A program made the position numbers and the translations under genes. The notes beneath the pieces are model-generated. The model did not search any database and was not told the DNA's origin. It saw nothing but the letters and a program-made list of their open reading frames with translations. This document shows, in pieces, positions 7,831 through 14,987 of a DNA stretch of 41,681 nt. Origin of the DNA: a virus; IMG/VR virus record IMGVR_UViG_3300022839_000032, positions 1 through 41,681 of that record, one strand, 5' to 3'. The first letter of the stretch is position 1, and each line of letters opens with the position of its first letter.

Positions 7831-8070
7831 ATGGATAAGTTTTATAAGTATTTAAAAAGAATAGGTATAGCACTGTCTATACTTTTAAACGTATTATTAG
7901 GTGGGTATAGTAATCAAACTTTTAGCGCAAGAAATTATGGATGGCATTTAAAAAACAAGCCAAACCTTGTTGTGGTTTTAGATTTTGTGTTTGATAAAGT
8001 TTTTAATGATCCATCACATTGCATAAAAGCTTGGAGTTATTGGTTAATCAGAAAGGAAATTGATTTGTGA
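7831..8070 (+). CDS. small membrane protein
   Basis: This 79-residue protein starts at ATG 7831 after AGGGGGAG. A basic N-terminus precedes one hydrophobic segment (IGIALSILLNVLLGG), then SNQTFSARNYGWHLKNKPNL and a C-terminal DPSHCIKAWSYW region. The NQTFSAR segment is of a type I recall in many tailed-phage hypothetical membrane proteins. The function is unknown. The glutaredoxin gene starts at a GTG overlapping its stop. Confidence 0.65.
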   Translation: MDKFYKYLKRIGIALSILLNVLLGGYSNQTFSARNYGWHLKNKPNLVVVLDFVFDKVFNDPSHCIKAWSYWLIRKEIDL

Positions 8071-8318
8071 TTAAAATATATGGTAATGAACGTTGTGTGT
8101 GGTGTATAAAAGCAAAAAATATGGTGAAGAATTACAACATCAAATACGAATGGTTGAATACAGATGAAAGTGAAGTAATAGCAGAGCTAAAAAACTTGCT
8201 ACCAGAAGCCAAAAAAATACCACAAATATGGTGGTATGATAGGTATATTGGTGGATATGACGAACTTGCAAGTGAAATAGAAAACACTGTAGGTGGTTAT
8301 GGCGAAGGCAAAATTTGA
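8067..8318 (+). CDS. glutaredoxin
   Basis: This 83-residue protein uses a GTG start overlapping the previous stop (GTGA). It begins MIKIYGNERCVWCIKAK, placing the CxxC redox site at residues 10-13 at the end of strand 1. The cis-proline motif (KKIPQIWW) and the GGYDEL glutathione-site motif follow in order, a complete short glutaredoxin. Phage glutaredoxins serve as reductants for ribonucleotide reductase and other thiol enzymes. No reductase gene lies in this window, so the partner is unknown. Confidence 0.9.
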   Translation: MIKIYGNERCVWCIKAKNMVKNYNIKYEWLNTDESEVIAELKNLLPEAKKIPQIWWYDRYIGGYDELASEIENTVGGYGEGKI

Positions 8319-8546
8319 ATGCAAAATGACTGCTATGAAACACGATTAATTTATATTATGTCGAAAAGTGATGCTACTTTGGTGGCATCACTAATATTTG
8401 ACATGTACCAAAACAATATCAACTTAATTGATGTTTTTGAAATGACAGATTATCTTGAATTGAAGCTAAATTCTGATATGGGCAAAGTTCAATTTTATAT
8501 GAATGTGTTGACTGGCATTCATCCGGATATGAGGTTGTCTAAGTAA
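8319..8546 (+). CDS. small hypothetical helical protein
   Basis: This 75-residue protein starts immediately after the glutaredoxin stop. An internal ATG at 8358 (MSKSDATLVASLIF) could be the true start. It is helical, with LNSDMGKVQFYMNVLTGI at the C-terminus. No motif is recognised. The stop is followed by the A/T-rich TAAATAATAATAAATA that recurs after several plus-strand genes. Confidence 0.5.
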   Translation: MQNDCYETRLIYIMSKSDATLVASLIFDMYQNNINLIDVFEMTDYLELKLNSDMGKVQFYMNVLTGIHPDMRLSK

Positions 8547-8582
8547 ATAATAATAAATACTTCCAAATAGGAGGTATCAATT

Positions 8583-9140
8583 ATGATAATATGCGGAATA
8601 GATTACAGTTTGACAAGCCCAGCAATATGCGTACATGAAGGCGACACTTGGAATCCAGAAAGTTGCACATTTCATTATATAGTAAACTCACAAAAAAAGG
8701 TGTTCAATACCGAAAAATTTAAAGGTGTTGTGTACCCAGATTACAACTGCGAAGCCCAAAGGTATGATAACTTATCTTCTTGGTCTACAAGAATACTGAC
8801 AGATTGTGGGGCTACCCGTACTTTCATAGAAGGGTATTCATATAACTCGGTCGGAAAGGTTTTCCAAATTTCAGAAAACACTGGCGTACTTAAATATAGC
8901 CTTTGGAAAAAAAACTTAAAATACTTTGTTTTCGCACCAACTGCCATCAAAAAATTTGCCACCACAAAAGGCAACGCAAATAAAGAGATGATGTATGCTT
9001 GCTTTCTTGAAGAGACAATGATAGACATAAGAAAGGAACTTGAAATAAAAAGCTTGAAGCAATGGAACCCTTTATCTGACATAGTAGATTCTTACTATAT
9101 CGCTAAGATGGGGTTTGAAAATACATTGACAATGGATTAA
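8583..9140 (+). CDS. RuvC-like Holliday-junction resolvase
   Basis: This 185-residue protein begins MIICGIDYSLTSPAICV, the RNase H-fold strand 1 with catalytic Asp (D7) followed by SLTSP. FIEGYSY supplies the second acid (about residue 80), and a C-terminal PLSDIVDSYYIAK the last acids of a RuvC-type DDE/D site. The AGGAGG ribosome site is strong. It would cleave branched DNA before packaging, the role of endonuclease VII (gp49) in T4, which many T4-like marine phages appear to replace by a RuvC fold. The packaging link is inference. Confidence 0.8.
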   Translation: MIICGIDYSLTSPAICVHEGDTWNPESCTFHYIVNSQKKVFNTEKFKGVVYPDYNCEAQRYDNLSSWSTRILTDCGATRTFIEGYSYNSVGKVFQISENTGVLKYSLWKKNLKYFVFAPTAIKKFATTKGNANKEMMYACFLEETMIDIRKELEIKSLKQWNPLSDIVDSYYIAKMGFENTLTMD

Positions 9141-9154
9141 AAATACTATATACT
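9126..9154 (+). promoter_or_regulatory. sigma-70-type promoter
   Basis: TTGACA at 9126-9131 and TATACT at 9149-9154 have exactly 17 bases between them. The -35 lies inside the last codons of the resolvase gene. It would drive the 9187 gene and the kinase that follows. Confidence 0.75.
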
Positions 9155-9186
9155 ACTATAATGGTTAGGTGAATGGAGTTATGTCG

Positions 9187-9402
9187 ATGTTGATTGAAAG
9201 AAAAAGTGCTATTAGTGGTACAGTACGAAAAAAAGATATTCCCGTAAATCCTGAAGATTATATGTCTTGGAAACTAGGGCATGGTTCTATTGATGATCTG
9301 ATGCCCTACCTCAGCAATGAGGATTCAGAATTTATTTTGTCTGGCATTGTCAAAGAAGAATGGGATGATTTTATAACTAGGGAAATGGCTACTATAGAAT
9401 GA
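9187..9402 (+). CDS. small conserved phage protein
   Basis: Starts at 9169, 9181 and 9187 are in frame; GGAG at 9175-9178 is best spaced for ATG 9187 (MLIERKSAISG). The product is 71 residues. Its pattern is a short basic head with SAISG, then PEDYMSWKLGHGSIDDLMPYL, then EFILSGIVKEEWDDF. It resembles a widespread tailed-phage hypothetical family known to me only by that pattern. It is the first gene after a consensus promoter, so early expression is likely. Confidence 0.65.
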   Translation: MLIERKSAISGTVRKKDIPVNPEDYMSWKLGHGSIDDLMPYLSNEDSEFILSGIVKEEWDDFITREMATIE

Positions 9403-10040
9403 TTATCATCTTCAATGGTCCACCTGGGAGCGGCAAAGACAAGTGCTGTGAACACATAGAAGAAAAAGGATTTATCCACTTATCTTTCAAAAAGATGCTC
9501 TTTGATAAAACAATAGAGTATTATGGTGTAGATACAGGCTGGTTCTTAGATGAATATAACAATCGCGAAATCAAGGAAAGAAAAGAAAATGCTTTATGTG
9601 GATTTTCAAGGCGTGAAGCTATGATTCATGTAAGTGAGAATATTCTAAAACCAGAATATGGTAAGGATTTCTTTGGTATAGAAGCAGCAAAACTGTTAGA
9701 AGATGGACTAGATTATTGTTTTAGTGATGGTGGGTTCGCAGAAGAAATACGACCTGTTATAAATAAGTGTGGTGCAGATAATATTTGTATAATCCAGCTC
9801 ACAAGAGATGGCTGTGATTTTTCATCTGATTCAAGAAAATACATTAATGGAAATTTGATAGAAAGTTTTGTATTAGGTAAAGCAACCACCATATCAAAAT
9901 CACACATACTACCCGAAGAGTTTTCAGTAAGAACTTACAGGGTACACAATAACGGGAATATCAAAGAACTATATGGGGCAATCGAACAAATTTGCGAAAA
10001 AGAAAGAAAGGGAGAGGGTTCTTATAGAGAACCCTTATGA
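9399..10040 (+). CDS. P-loop deoxynucleoside-monophosphate-kinase-like protein
   Basis: This 213-residue protein has Walker A GPPGSGKDK at residues 6-14 directly after strand 1 (MIIIFN), the layout of small-molecule kinases. A basic helical lid-like region (NREIKERKENALCGFSRREAM) follows, then FSDGGFAEE, which is like the substrate-side acidic motif. T4 gene 1 dNMP kinase is the closest functional model at 241 residues. It would make dNDPs for phage DNA synthesis; the substrate is inferred. The start overlaps the preceding stop, and the last codons lie in an 8-bp hairpin. Confidence 0.75.
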   Translation: MIIIFNGPPGSGKDKCCEHIEEKGFIHLSFKKMLFDKTIEYYGVDTGWFLDEYNNREIKERKENALCGFSRREAMIHVSENILKPEYGKDFFGIEAAKLLEDGLDYCFSDGGFAEEIRPVINKCGADNICIIQLTRDGCDFSSDSRKYINGNLIESFVLGKATTISKSHILPEEFSVRTYRVHNNGNIKELYGAIEQICEKERKGEGSYREPL

Positions 10041-10212
10041 TGTTGAATCAGTTTTTGAATCTTTAGAAATCGCAGGCAGATATGAAAAAGAATTGATATA
10101 CATGGATAGGCTAATAGCAAATCTAAGAATTGATTCGGACTGCGATCTAATAAACTTGAATTTTAAGATACTAAGTGACTTGGGATTAATTACGATAAAA
10201 CCAAAAAAATAA
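9973..10212 (+). CDS. small hypothetical protein, start uncertain
   Basis: The frame opens at ATG 9973 inside the kinase gene, giving 79 residues and a 68-base overlap. The convincing protein-like part begins at about ENPYDVESVFESLEIAGRY (from 10027). No normal start codon lies between, although GGGAGAGG at 10010-10018 would suit a start near the ATA codon at 10024. The product is helical (ELIYMDRLIANLRID), ending FKILSDLGLITIKPKK. The function is unknown. A hairpin at 10015-10035 covers the apparent initiation zone. Confidence 0.5.
   Translation: MGQSNKFAKKKERERVLIENPYDVESVFESLEIAGRYEKELIYMDRLIANLRIDSDCDLINLNFKILSDLGLITIKPKK
10015..10035 (+). repeat. 8-bp perfect hairpin at a gene junction
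   Basis: AGGGTTCT (10015-10022) pairs perfectly with AGAACCCT (10028-10035) around a 5-base TATAG loop. It spans the last codons of the kinase gene and part of the GGGAGAGG that could serve the next gene. No T-run follows, so it is not a classical terminator. Control of the downstream start is a possibility. Confidence 0.6.
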
Positions 10213-10235
10213 ATAATGAAATAGGAGTTATGATA

Positions 10236-10514
10236 ATGGCTAACAAATCTTCCGGAAATAAGTACACCTCTAAAGGTGAGCGTAACAACGTATCTAAGTC
10301 AACACTTTTGGCTATTAAAAATGACCGCGCTGCATTTGAACAAAATGTAAATATCCAAACAGCTTATTGGAAAGGACAAAATCCTTGGGTTACAATTGAC
10401 AATCCCAATAAAAGTGAAACTAATAAGCTAAAAGTCCGTGTCCGAGCAAATGATCTTTGGGGCAACGCAAAAGAAAGACTAAAAAATTCATACAGCATGA
10501 AATCTGCGAGCTGA
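10236..10514 (+). CDS. conserved phage protein (MANKSSG family), unknown function
   Basis: GGAG at 10224-10227 is best placed for ATG 10236 (MANKSSGNKYTSKGERNNVS) rather than the in-frame start at 10230. The 92-residue product is basic at the N-terminus, with a core AYWKGQNPWVTIDNPNKSETNKLKVRV followed by LWGNAKERLKN. I recall the same order (basic head, N-P-N-K-x-E-T-N-K, V-x-A-x-D-x-W-G) in many tailed-phage hypothetical proteins. It is highly positively charged, so nucleic-acid binding is plausible but unproven. Confidence 0.65.
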   Translation: MANKSSGNKYTSKGERNNVSKSTLLAIKNDRAAFEQNVNIQTAYWKGQNPWVTIDNPNKSETNKLKVRVRANDLWGNAKERLKNSYSMKSAS

Positions 10515-10519
10515 TTTAA

Positions 10520-10549
10520 CGCGCAATGTACAATGTTGCACATTGCGCG
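10520..10549 (+). repeat. perfect 10-bp inverted repeat between genes
   Basis: CGCGCAATGT (10520-10529) and ACATTGCGCG (10540-10549) are perfect inverted arms around a 10-base spacer that itself contains CAATGT. It lies just after the stop at 10512-10514 and 33 bases before the next start. No T-run follows. It could be an mRNA-stabilising stem or a dyad binding site. Confidence 0.7.
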
Positions 10550-10582
10550 AAATGCCAATAAGCAGCAAAGAAAGATCAATAA

Positions 10583-10936
10583 ATGGAAGATGACAACGTG
10601 GTGTTCTTACCTTTTGGCAAGAAAGACACAAATATTACTCCCCCAATCAAAACAATAGAAGATTATGCGGCGAAAGCGGCATCTTACCAGATTAGTTATT
10701 CGCAAGATTTCTGCGAAAGAATTTCTAACATGGTTTTTAAAGAAATGGAACGTGATGGTATTGATTTTCAAAATGACGACAGCTTGATACCAAGCACAAT
10801 ATTAGTTATGGAGTCCTTGCTTTCATTACATATGAAAGCAAATCAACTGGATCATTTTTTACAAGAATTCGCAGATGAAACTTTTGATCGGACACCCGAC
10901 GATTTTGATTTTATAGATGATGATGAAGAGGAATAA
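10583..10936 (+). CDS. conserved acidic phage protein, unknown function
   Basis: This 117-residue protein begins MEDDNVVFLPFGKK. It has a helical middle (SQDFCERISNMVFKEMERDG), a second helix pair (ILVMESLLSLHMKANQLDHFLQEFAD) and a strongly acidic tail (DDFDFIDDDEEE). Proteins with this start and acidic end occur in T4-like marine phages as I recall them, but no function is assigned. A promoter for RNase H starts at its stop codon. Confidence 0.65.
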   Translation: MEDDNVVFLPFGKKDTNITPPIKTIEDYAAKAASYQISYSQDFCERISNMVFKEMERDGIDFQNDDSLIPSTILVMESLLSLHMKANQLDHFLQEFADETFDRTPDDFDFIDDDEEE

Positions 10937-10939
10937 TAG

Positions 10940-10968
10940 TTGACTTTCATAAAGTATTCGTATAATAT
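10940..10968 (+). promoter_or_regulatory. sigma-70-type promoter before RNase H
   Basis: TTGACT at 10940-10945 is followed by TATAAT at 10961-10966 (15-base spacer). The overlapping TAATAT at 10963-10968 gives 17. It precedes the RNase H start at 10997. Confidence 0.6.
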
Positions 10969-10996
10969 TGTAGAATAAAATTTAATGAGGTTATGA

Positions 10997-11854
10997 ATGA
11001 TACTATTAGACTACAATCAAGTTATGCTTGCTGCATTATTTCAGAGTATAGGCAATCATCACAATGCAGATATAAACGAAGATATGATAAGACATATGTT
11101 TCTAAATTCTTTGCGCGCGAATAGAAATAAATTTGCCAAAAATTACGGCGAAATTGTTATTTGTGCAGATGGAAAAAGTTCTTGGCGCAAAGGCGAATTC
11201 CCCTACTATAAAGCAAATAGAAAAAAAACAAGGGATGAATCAGAGTTAGATTGGGGTGAGCTTTATCGGATTATAGCTTTGGTTCGTGAAGAGCTGGATG
11301 AACATTTTCCCTATAAAGTGATGCATTTTGATCATTTGGAAGCAGATGATATCATCGGTGCGATATGCGAAGAACTTGGCACAGAATTGAATATGGGCTG
11401 TGAGCAAATACTAATTTTGTCAGCCGACAAGGATTTTGTCCAATTACAAAAATATGCCAATGTTTCTCAATATGACCCAATACAAAAAAAGTCTATTGTA
11501 CATGGCGATCCATCATCGTACCTTTTTGAACATATATTGAAAGGTGATTCTGGTGATGGCATACCAAATATTCTTTCAGAAGACAATTGCTTGGTCATTG
11601 GCAAAAGACAAAAATCAATGACATCTAAAAAAATTGCCATGTTCACTAATGATTTTGCAGCCATGGAAGAGACAGAAAAGCATAGATTTATCAGAAACCA
11701 AAAGCTCATAGACCTAAGTTTCATTCCTGATAAATACAAAAAAGAGGTTACAGACAAATACGCAGAACCAAAAACGTTAGGCCGAACTAAGTTGTTTAAA
11801 TATTTTGTTAGTAGAGGCTTACGAAATTTGGTAGAAGATATTGGCGATTTTTAA
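10997..11854 (+). CDS. rnh: RNase H / 5'-3' flap exonuclease (T4 Rnh-like)
   Basis: This 285-residue protein carries the metal-ligand blocks of the FEN-1/T4 RNase H family in order. These are MILLDYNQ (first Asp), VICADGKSSWRKGEFPYYKANRKK (Asp plus the basic substrate loop), LEADDIIGAI, ILSADKDFVQL and KGDSGDGIPN with the helix-hairpin-helix metal site. It removes RNA primers from Okazaki fragments and trims flaps so that DNA ligase can seal. T4 Rnh is 305 residues, so this is full length. It follows its own sigma-70 promoter, separate from the ligase gene 9 kb upstream. Confidence 0.95.
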   Translation: MILLDYNQVMLAALFQSIGNHHNADINEDMIRHMFLNSLRANRNKFAKNYGEIVICADGKSSWRKGEFPYYKANRKKTRDESELDWGELYRIIALVREELDEHFPYKVMHFDHLEADDIIGAICEELGTELNMGCEQILILSADKDFVQLQKYANVSQYDPIQKKSIVHGDPSSYLFEHILKGDSGDGIPNILSEDNCLVIGKRQKSMTSKKIAMFTNDFAAMEETEKHRFIRNQKLIDLSFIPDKYKKEVTDKYAEPKTLGRTKLFKYFVSRGLRNLVEDIGDF

Positions 11855-11865
11855 AGGAGTTAAAT

Positions 11866-12303
11866 ATGTTACTTTCGCTTTCTGAAATAGTGAACAAAGC
11901 AGCAGCAATGAAGAAAAATAGTGATAAAGTTGAATGGTTACAAAAAAACAACACAATATCACTAAGAACAATACTAAAAATTATGTATGACAAAACCGTG
12001 ATAGTTTTGCTTCCAAAAGAACCACCACCGTATAATGATAGCCTTGCTGTTGGTATTGAAGGAATGTTATATAAAGAAACCCGCCGTCTAAAAATATTTG
12101 TGCAGGGTGGTGGTTATGACGATTTAAATCAGACAAAGCGCGAAAACCTTTTTATACAGCTTTTGCAAGATGTAGATAAAGGTGATGCAGCACTCTTAGT
12201 TAAAATGATTTCACAAAAAGGGTTGACAGGTCTTCCCATTAGTGTTATTAATGAATCCTTCCCGATGTTAATCAATGAAAAAGTAGAGAGAATAAATGAC
12301 TAA
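11866..12303 (+). CDS. conserved phage protein (DUF6433-like)
   Basis: This 145-residue protein follows AAAGGAG and starts MLLSLSEIVNKAAAMK. Its pattern is TILKIMYDKTVIVLLPKEPPPY, then LYKETRRLKIFVQGGG, then RENLFIQLLQDVDKGDAALLVKM, ending in INESFPMLI. It matches my memory of a T4-like marine-phage family of unknown function often labelled DUF6433, a label that should be checked. The stop overlaps the next start by eight bases. Confidence 0.7.
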   Translation: MLLSLSEIVNKAAAMKKNSDKVEWLQKNNTISLRTILKIMYDKTVIVLLPKEPPPYNDSLAVGIEGMLYKETRRLKIFVQGGGYDDLNQTKRENLFIQLLQDVDKGDAALLVKMISQKGLTGLPISVINESFPMLINEKVERIND

Positions 12304-12463
12304 ATCCTTCAAAAAATTTCGCGAACAAAGCTGTGACGAAGAGTGGACAGAAGATAATGAAGCATACTACGGAAAAAAAAGAAAGCTTGAAGACCGTCGT
12401 CAGCAACGCCGCGATAAGTCTGAAAGTAGGAACTCTGTATTAGACGATAATTCAGAAGATTAA
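12296..12463 (+). CDS. tiny highly charged protein
   Basis: ATG 12296 overlaps the end of the preceding gene and opens a 55-residue frame to TAA 12461-12463. The product begins MTKSFKKFREQSCDEEW and is almost entirely charged, with a basic middle (KRKLEDRRQQRRDK) and an acidic end. Small proteins of this kind accompany the preceding family in T4-like genomes as I recall. Nucleic-acid binding by the basic middle is possible. Confidence 0.6.
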   Translation: MTKSFKKFREQSCDEEWTEDNEAYYGKKRKLEDRRQQRRDKSESRNSVLDDNSED

Positions 12464-12478
12464 AATTAAGGGTATATT

Positions 12479-12958
12479 ATGAAAAAACAAAAAATCTTTA
12501 TCGATCTTGATGGTGTGATGGCCGATTTCGATAAACACTTCCCAGAAGCTTTTGGTGTTGATAAAGACACATTGTCTGATATTGAAATGTGGGCGATGAT
12601 CAATTCCAATCCAACATTCTTCTTAGATTTGCCATTGTGTGTGGGTGCAAAAGACTTTTTTGAGTCTGTAGAACACAAAGATCCTATTATTTTGACCGCA
12701 TGTCCAAAAAGTAATTATAAAGTTGCAGCGACGCAAAAGCGGGAATGGGTTCGAAATAACCTTTCCAAAGATGTTATCATAATGCCTATCATGGGTGGAA
12801 AAAACAAATGTCTATTCATGCATAGTGCTGGGGATCTACTTATTGACGATTTCGAAAAAAACTGTAAACCTTGGGATGATATGGGTGGAATTTCTATCAC
12901 GCATAGAAATTTTGGAGATACTGTTGCAGAAATGAAATGGTTTGGTTTTGATGTTTGA
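12479..12958 (+). CDS. HAD-family 5'(3')-nucleotidase
   Basis: This 159-residue protein has motif I IFIDLDGVMADF (residues 6-17; nucleophile D9, acid D11) followed by PEAFGV, typical of the 5'(3')-deoxyribonucleotidase (NT5C) family. Motif II is PIILTACPK, motif III is the lysine-containing GGKNKCLF, and motif IV DLLIDDFEKN supplies the metal-binding Asp pair. The predicted reaction is removal of phosphate from (deoxy)nucleoside monophosphates in the cytoplasm. Its stop overlaps the start of a second HAD gene. Confidence 0.85.
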   Translation: MKKQKIFIDLDGVMADFDKHFPEAFGVDKDTLSDIEMWAMINSNPTFFLDLPLCVGAKDFFESVEHKDPIILTACPKSNYKVAATQKREWVRNNLSKDVIIMPIMGGKNKCLFMHSAGDLLIDDFEKNCKPWDDMGGISITHRNFGDTVAEMKWFGFDV

Positions 12959-13535
12959 AAATGTAATTTTGGCTGATTATGATGGTGTGTTAGGGTATTG
13001 GGCACACTCTTTTGATTTGTGGATGCGCCGCAGTGACTACATCATCAAAAATTACGAAGCTTATGATATAGAGCATCGTTACGGTATTAGTTTAGATGAA
13101 TCTCTTTTCTTGATTCAGTGTTTTGATGAAAGCCCTATACTTGGCAAACTTCCACCATATAAGGATGCAATTAAGTACGTCAAAAAGCTTCATGAAGAGC
13201 ATGGGTATGTTTTTCATATCATATCTGCTGTTCCAAGCACTACTAAAGTATATAATTTGAGGCTAGAAAATATTCACAATTTGTTTGGGAATACTGCCGT
13301 AGAAAGCGTTATTTTGTGTGACAACAGTTTGAACAAGAAAAAACATCTCGAATTTTACAAAGGTAGTGGGTGCTATTGGATTGAAGATGTCCCTGCTAAT
13401 GCAGAATATGGGTTGCTTTATGGTCTTGAACCCATACTTATGGAACAGCCGTATAATAAAAGTTATGAAAATCCACATATGATAAAAAAAGTTCAAAATT
13501 GGAAAGAAATATACCATATTATTACTGGAGAGTAA
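12951..13535 (+). CDS. second HAD-family phosphatase-like protein
   Basis: The start is ATG 12951, overlapping the preceding stop (ATGTTTGA). The 194-residue product opens MFENVILADYDGVLGYWAHSF with the DxDGV nucleophile motif. FHIISAVPSTTKVYNLRLENI corresponds to motif II and its following helix, VILCDNSLNKKKHL to the lysine region, and GCYWIEDVPANAEYG to motif IV. All four positions remain plausible, so it may be active. The tandem arrangement with the nucleotidase suggests duplication with divergence of substrate. Confidence 0.75.
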   Translation: MFENVILADYDGVLGYWAHSFDLWMRRSDYIIKNYEAYDIEHRYGISLDESLFLIQCFDESPILGKLPPYKDAIKYVKKLHEEHGYVFHIISAVPSTTKVYNLRLENIHNLFGNTAVESVILCDNSLNKKKHLEFYKGSGCYWIEDVPANAEYGLLYGLEPILMEQPYNKSYENPHMIKKVQNWKEIYHIITGE

Positions 13536-13545
13536 TCTTATAATT

Positions 13546-13553
13546 GATAAATA
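13546..13553 (+). promoter_or_regulatory. possible late promoter GATAAATA (plus strand)
   Basis: GATAAATA occurs just after the second HAD gene. The same variant precedes gp21 and gp19 on the other strand. A terminator follows within 40 bases, so its use is doubtful. Confidence 0.3.
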
Positions 13554-13582
13554 AGATTGTAGATAATACAAATGACCTTTGA

Positions 13583-13614
13583 AAGGCGATCTACATTAGG
13601 TCGCCTTATTTTTT
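13583..13614 (+). terminator. Rho-independent terminator
   Basis: AAGGCGA (13583-13589) pairs with TCGCCTT (13601-13607) and is followed by a T-rich tail with six T at 13609-13614. It ends the unit containing the two HAD genes. The next gene start at 13629 lies just after it. Confidence 0.75.
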
Positions 13615-13628
13615 ATATAGGAGATATG

Positions 13629-13865
13629 ATGCCAATCTATTCGATTCGTAATAATGAGACTAAAGAAGAATATGAAGTTACCGTAAAGCTTTCCGAGCTT
13701 GAGGTATATCTTAAAGACAACCCCCATTTACAGCAAATTTTCAACAAGTTTCCAGGTATTGGTGACTCAGTACGTCTTGGGATTAGGAGGCCAGACGACA
13801 ATTTTCGTGATGTTCTAAAAAAAGCTAAATCTGCCCACAAATATAGCACGGTTAACGACTTCTAA
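13629..13865 (+). CDS. conserved T4-like phage protein (MPIY.. type)
   Basis: AGGAG at about 13619 fits ATG 13629 (MPIYSIRNNETKEEYEV); longer in-frame starts would run back through the terminator and are rejected. The 78-residue product has a short N-terminal beta-hairpin, then ELEVYLKDNPHLQQIF and a final GWK-like DNFRDVLKKAKSAH segment. The MPIYxxR-N-x-E-T pattern resembles FmdB-like small proteins of T4-like phages, but no zinc cysteines are present. The function is unknown. Confidence 0.65.
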   Translation: MPIYSIRNNETKEEYEVTVKLSELEVYLKDNPHLQQIFNKFPGIGDSVRLGIRRPDDNFRDVLKKAKSAHKYSTVNDF

Positions 13866-13891
13866 ATAAAAGAAGGCAAATAGGAGATTTT

Positions 13892-14623
13892 ATGACTAAA
13901 CATATGGCAAAGCGCAAGCGCATACAAATCACAAAAGAAACTGACCAACTAGTTAATACTAAGTTTGCAATGAAAAAAATAAATCCAATGACTGACAACC
14001 AAGCCAATTTGTTTGATTTATTTGATGAAGGCAAGCATATATTAGCAATAGGAAGTGCAGGGACAGGTAAGACATATATTTCTTTGTGGTTGGCCTTAAA
14101 ATCAGTTATGTCAGGTAAAGAGCAGAAACAAATAATCATAGTCCGTTCATCTGTGCAATCAAGAGAGCAAGGCCATATGCCAGGCAACGGTTCAGAAAAA
14201 ATGGCGTATTTTGAAATGCCATACGTAGACATAGTAAATGATCTTTTCGAAAGGGGTGATGGTTATTCTATCATGAAACAGAAAGGGATGATCAAATTTA
14301 TGAGTACATCGTTTATTCGTGGCTTGACATTTGACAATTCAATAATTATAGTGGATGAAATACAAAACATGACGGATAGTGAAATAAACACTATCATGAC
14401 AAGGGTTGGAAAAAATTCCAGAATTGTTCTTTGTGGCGACGTTAGACAAGATGATCTCGTTTTGTCTAAAAACAGAGCTGATGTTTCTGGATTAAGCAAA
14501 TTTATTAGGATTGCCCGAAAAATACCTTCCTTTGACATTATCGAGTTTGGGGTTGACGACATTGTAAGAAGTGGTTTAGTTCGTGAATACATAATTGCGC
14601 GTGAAGCAGAACTAAGTAACTAG
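13892..14623 (+). CDS. phoH: PhoH-like ATPase
   Basis: This 243-residue protein has Walker A IGSAGTGKTYIS (about residues 53-64). VRSSVQSREQGHMPGNGSEKM, the PhoH signature region, follows, then Walker B IIIVDEIQNM and GDVRQDD. These are the hallmarks of the PhoH/RNA-helicase-like ATPase family common in marine phages. It probably couples ATP hydrolysis to RNA or DNA handling; a phosphate-stress role in phages is often proposed but unproven. AGGAG precedes the start. The gene ends before a 9-bp hairpin. Confidence 0.92.
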   Translation: MTKHMAKRKRIQITKETDQLVNTKFAMKKINPMTDNQANLFDLFDEGKHILAIGSAGTGKTYISLWLALKSVMSGKEQKQIIIVRSSVQSREQGHMPGNGSEKMAYFEMPYVDIVNDLFERGDGYSIMKQKGMIKFMSTSFIRGLTFDNSIIIVDEIQNMTDSEINTIMTRVGKNSRIVLCGDVRQDDLVLSKNRADVSGLSKFIRIARKIPSFDIIEFGVDDIVRSGLVREYIIAREAELSN

Positions 14624-14633
14624 TAAATATAAA

Positions 14634-14660
14634 GTGGTGCAAGAATTGTTTTTGCACCAC
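14634..14660 (+). repeat. 9-bp hairpin after phoH
   Basis: GTGGTGCAA (14634-14642) pairs with TTGCACCAC (14652-14660). There is no T-run on either side, so it is only a weak terminator candidate. It separates phoH from the PAAR gene and may protect or process mRNA. Confidence 0.55.
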
Positions 14661-14680
14661 ACATAAAAAGGTAAGAAAAA

Positions 14681-14986
14681 ATGCCAGCATTAGCATTATG
14701 TGATGTAGATTTTATATCCACTGGACATGCCTGTGACACAACAGCGAAAATACAAGGAAATCTTCAAAGTAAAGTATCTGTAAATGGAAAGTTTGTTGCT
14801 GTTTTAGGTGACTCTATTTTTCCACACGATATTCTTATAAATTCTAGTTGTTTACCACACAATGCGTTCATAACAGGCGGTTCTTCTAAAGTTTTTATAA
14901 ATGGCATACCAGTGTCGCGCGTAGGTGATTCTGCGGATCAGGGAGCGATAATATCGGGCTCCGCAAGTATAACTGTTGGATCATGA
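14681..14986 (+). CDS. 5.4: PAAR-motif tail-spike tip protein (T4 gp5.4-like)
   Basis: This 101-residue protein consists of PAAR-type repeats with zinc-ligand positions. It begins MPALALCDVDFISTGHACDTT; PHDIL and LPHNAFITGGSSKVFINGIPVSRVGDS follow, then the final GAIISGSASITVGS strand. It would fold as a sharp beta cone capping the gp5 spike at the baseplate centre and piercing the host outer membrane. No other baseplate gene is in the window, so this tip gene is separated from its partners, as can occur in T4-like genomes. Length matches gp5.4 (about 97 residues). Confidence 0.88.
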   Translation: MPALALCDVDFISTGHACDTTAKIQGNLQSKVSVNGKFVAVLGDSIFPHDILINSSCLPHNAFITGGSSKVFINGIPVSRVGDSADQGAIISGSASITVGS

Positions 14987-14987
14987 C

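Noticed and set aside
13572-13628. Longer N-terminus for the 13629 gene
   Set aside because: It would translate a Rho-independent terminator hairpin, and a good AGGAG site supports the internal start.
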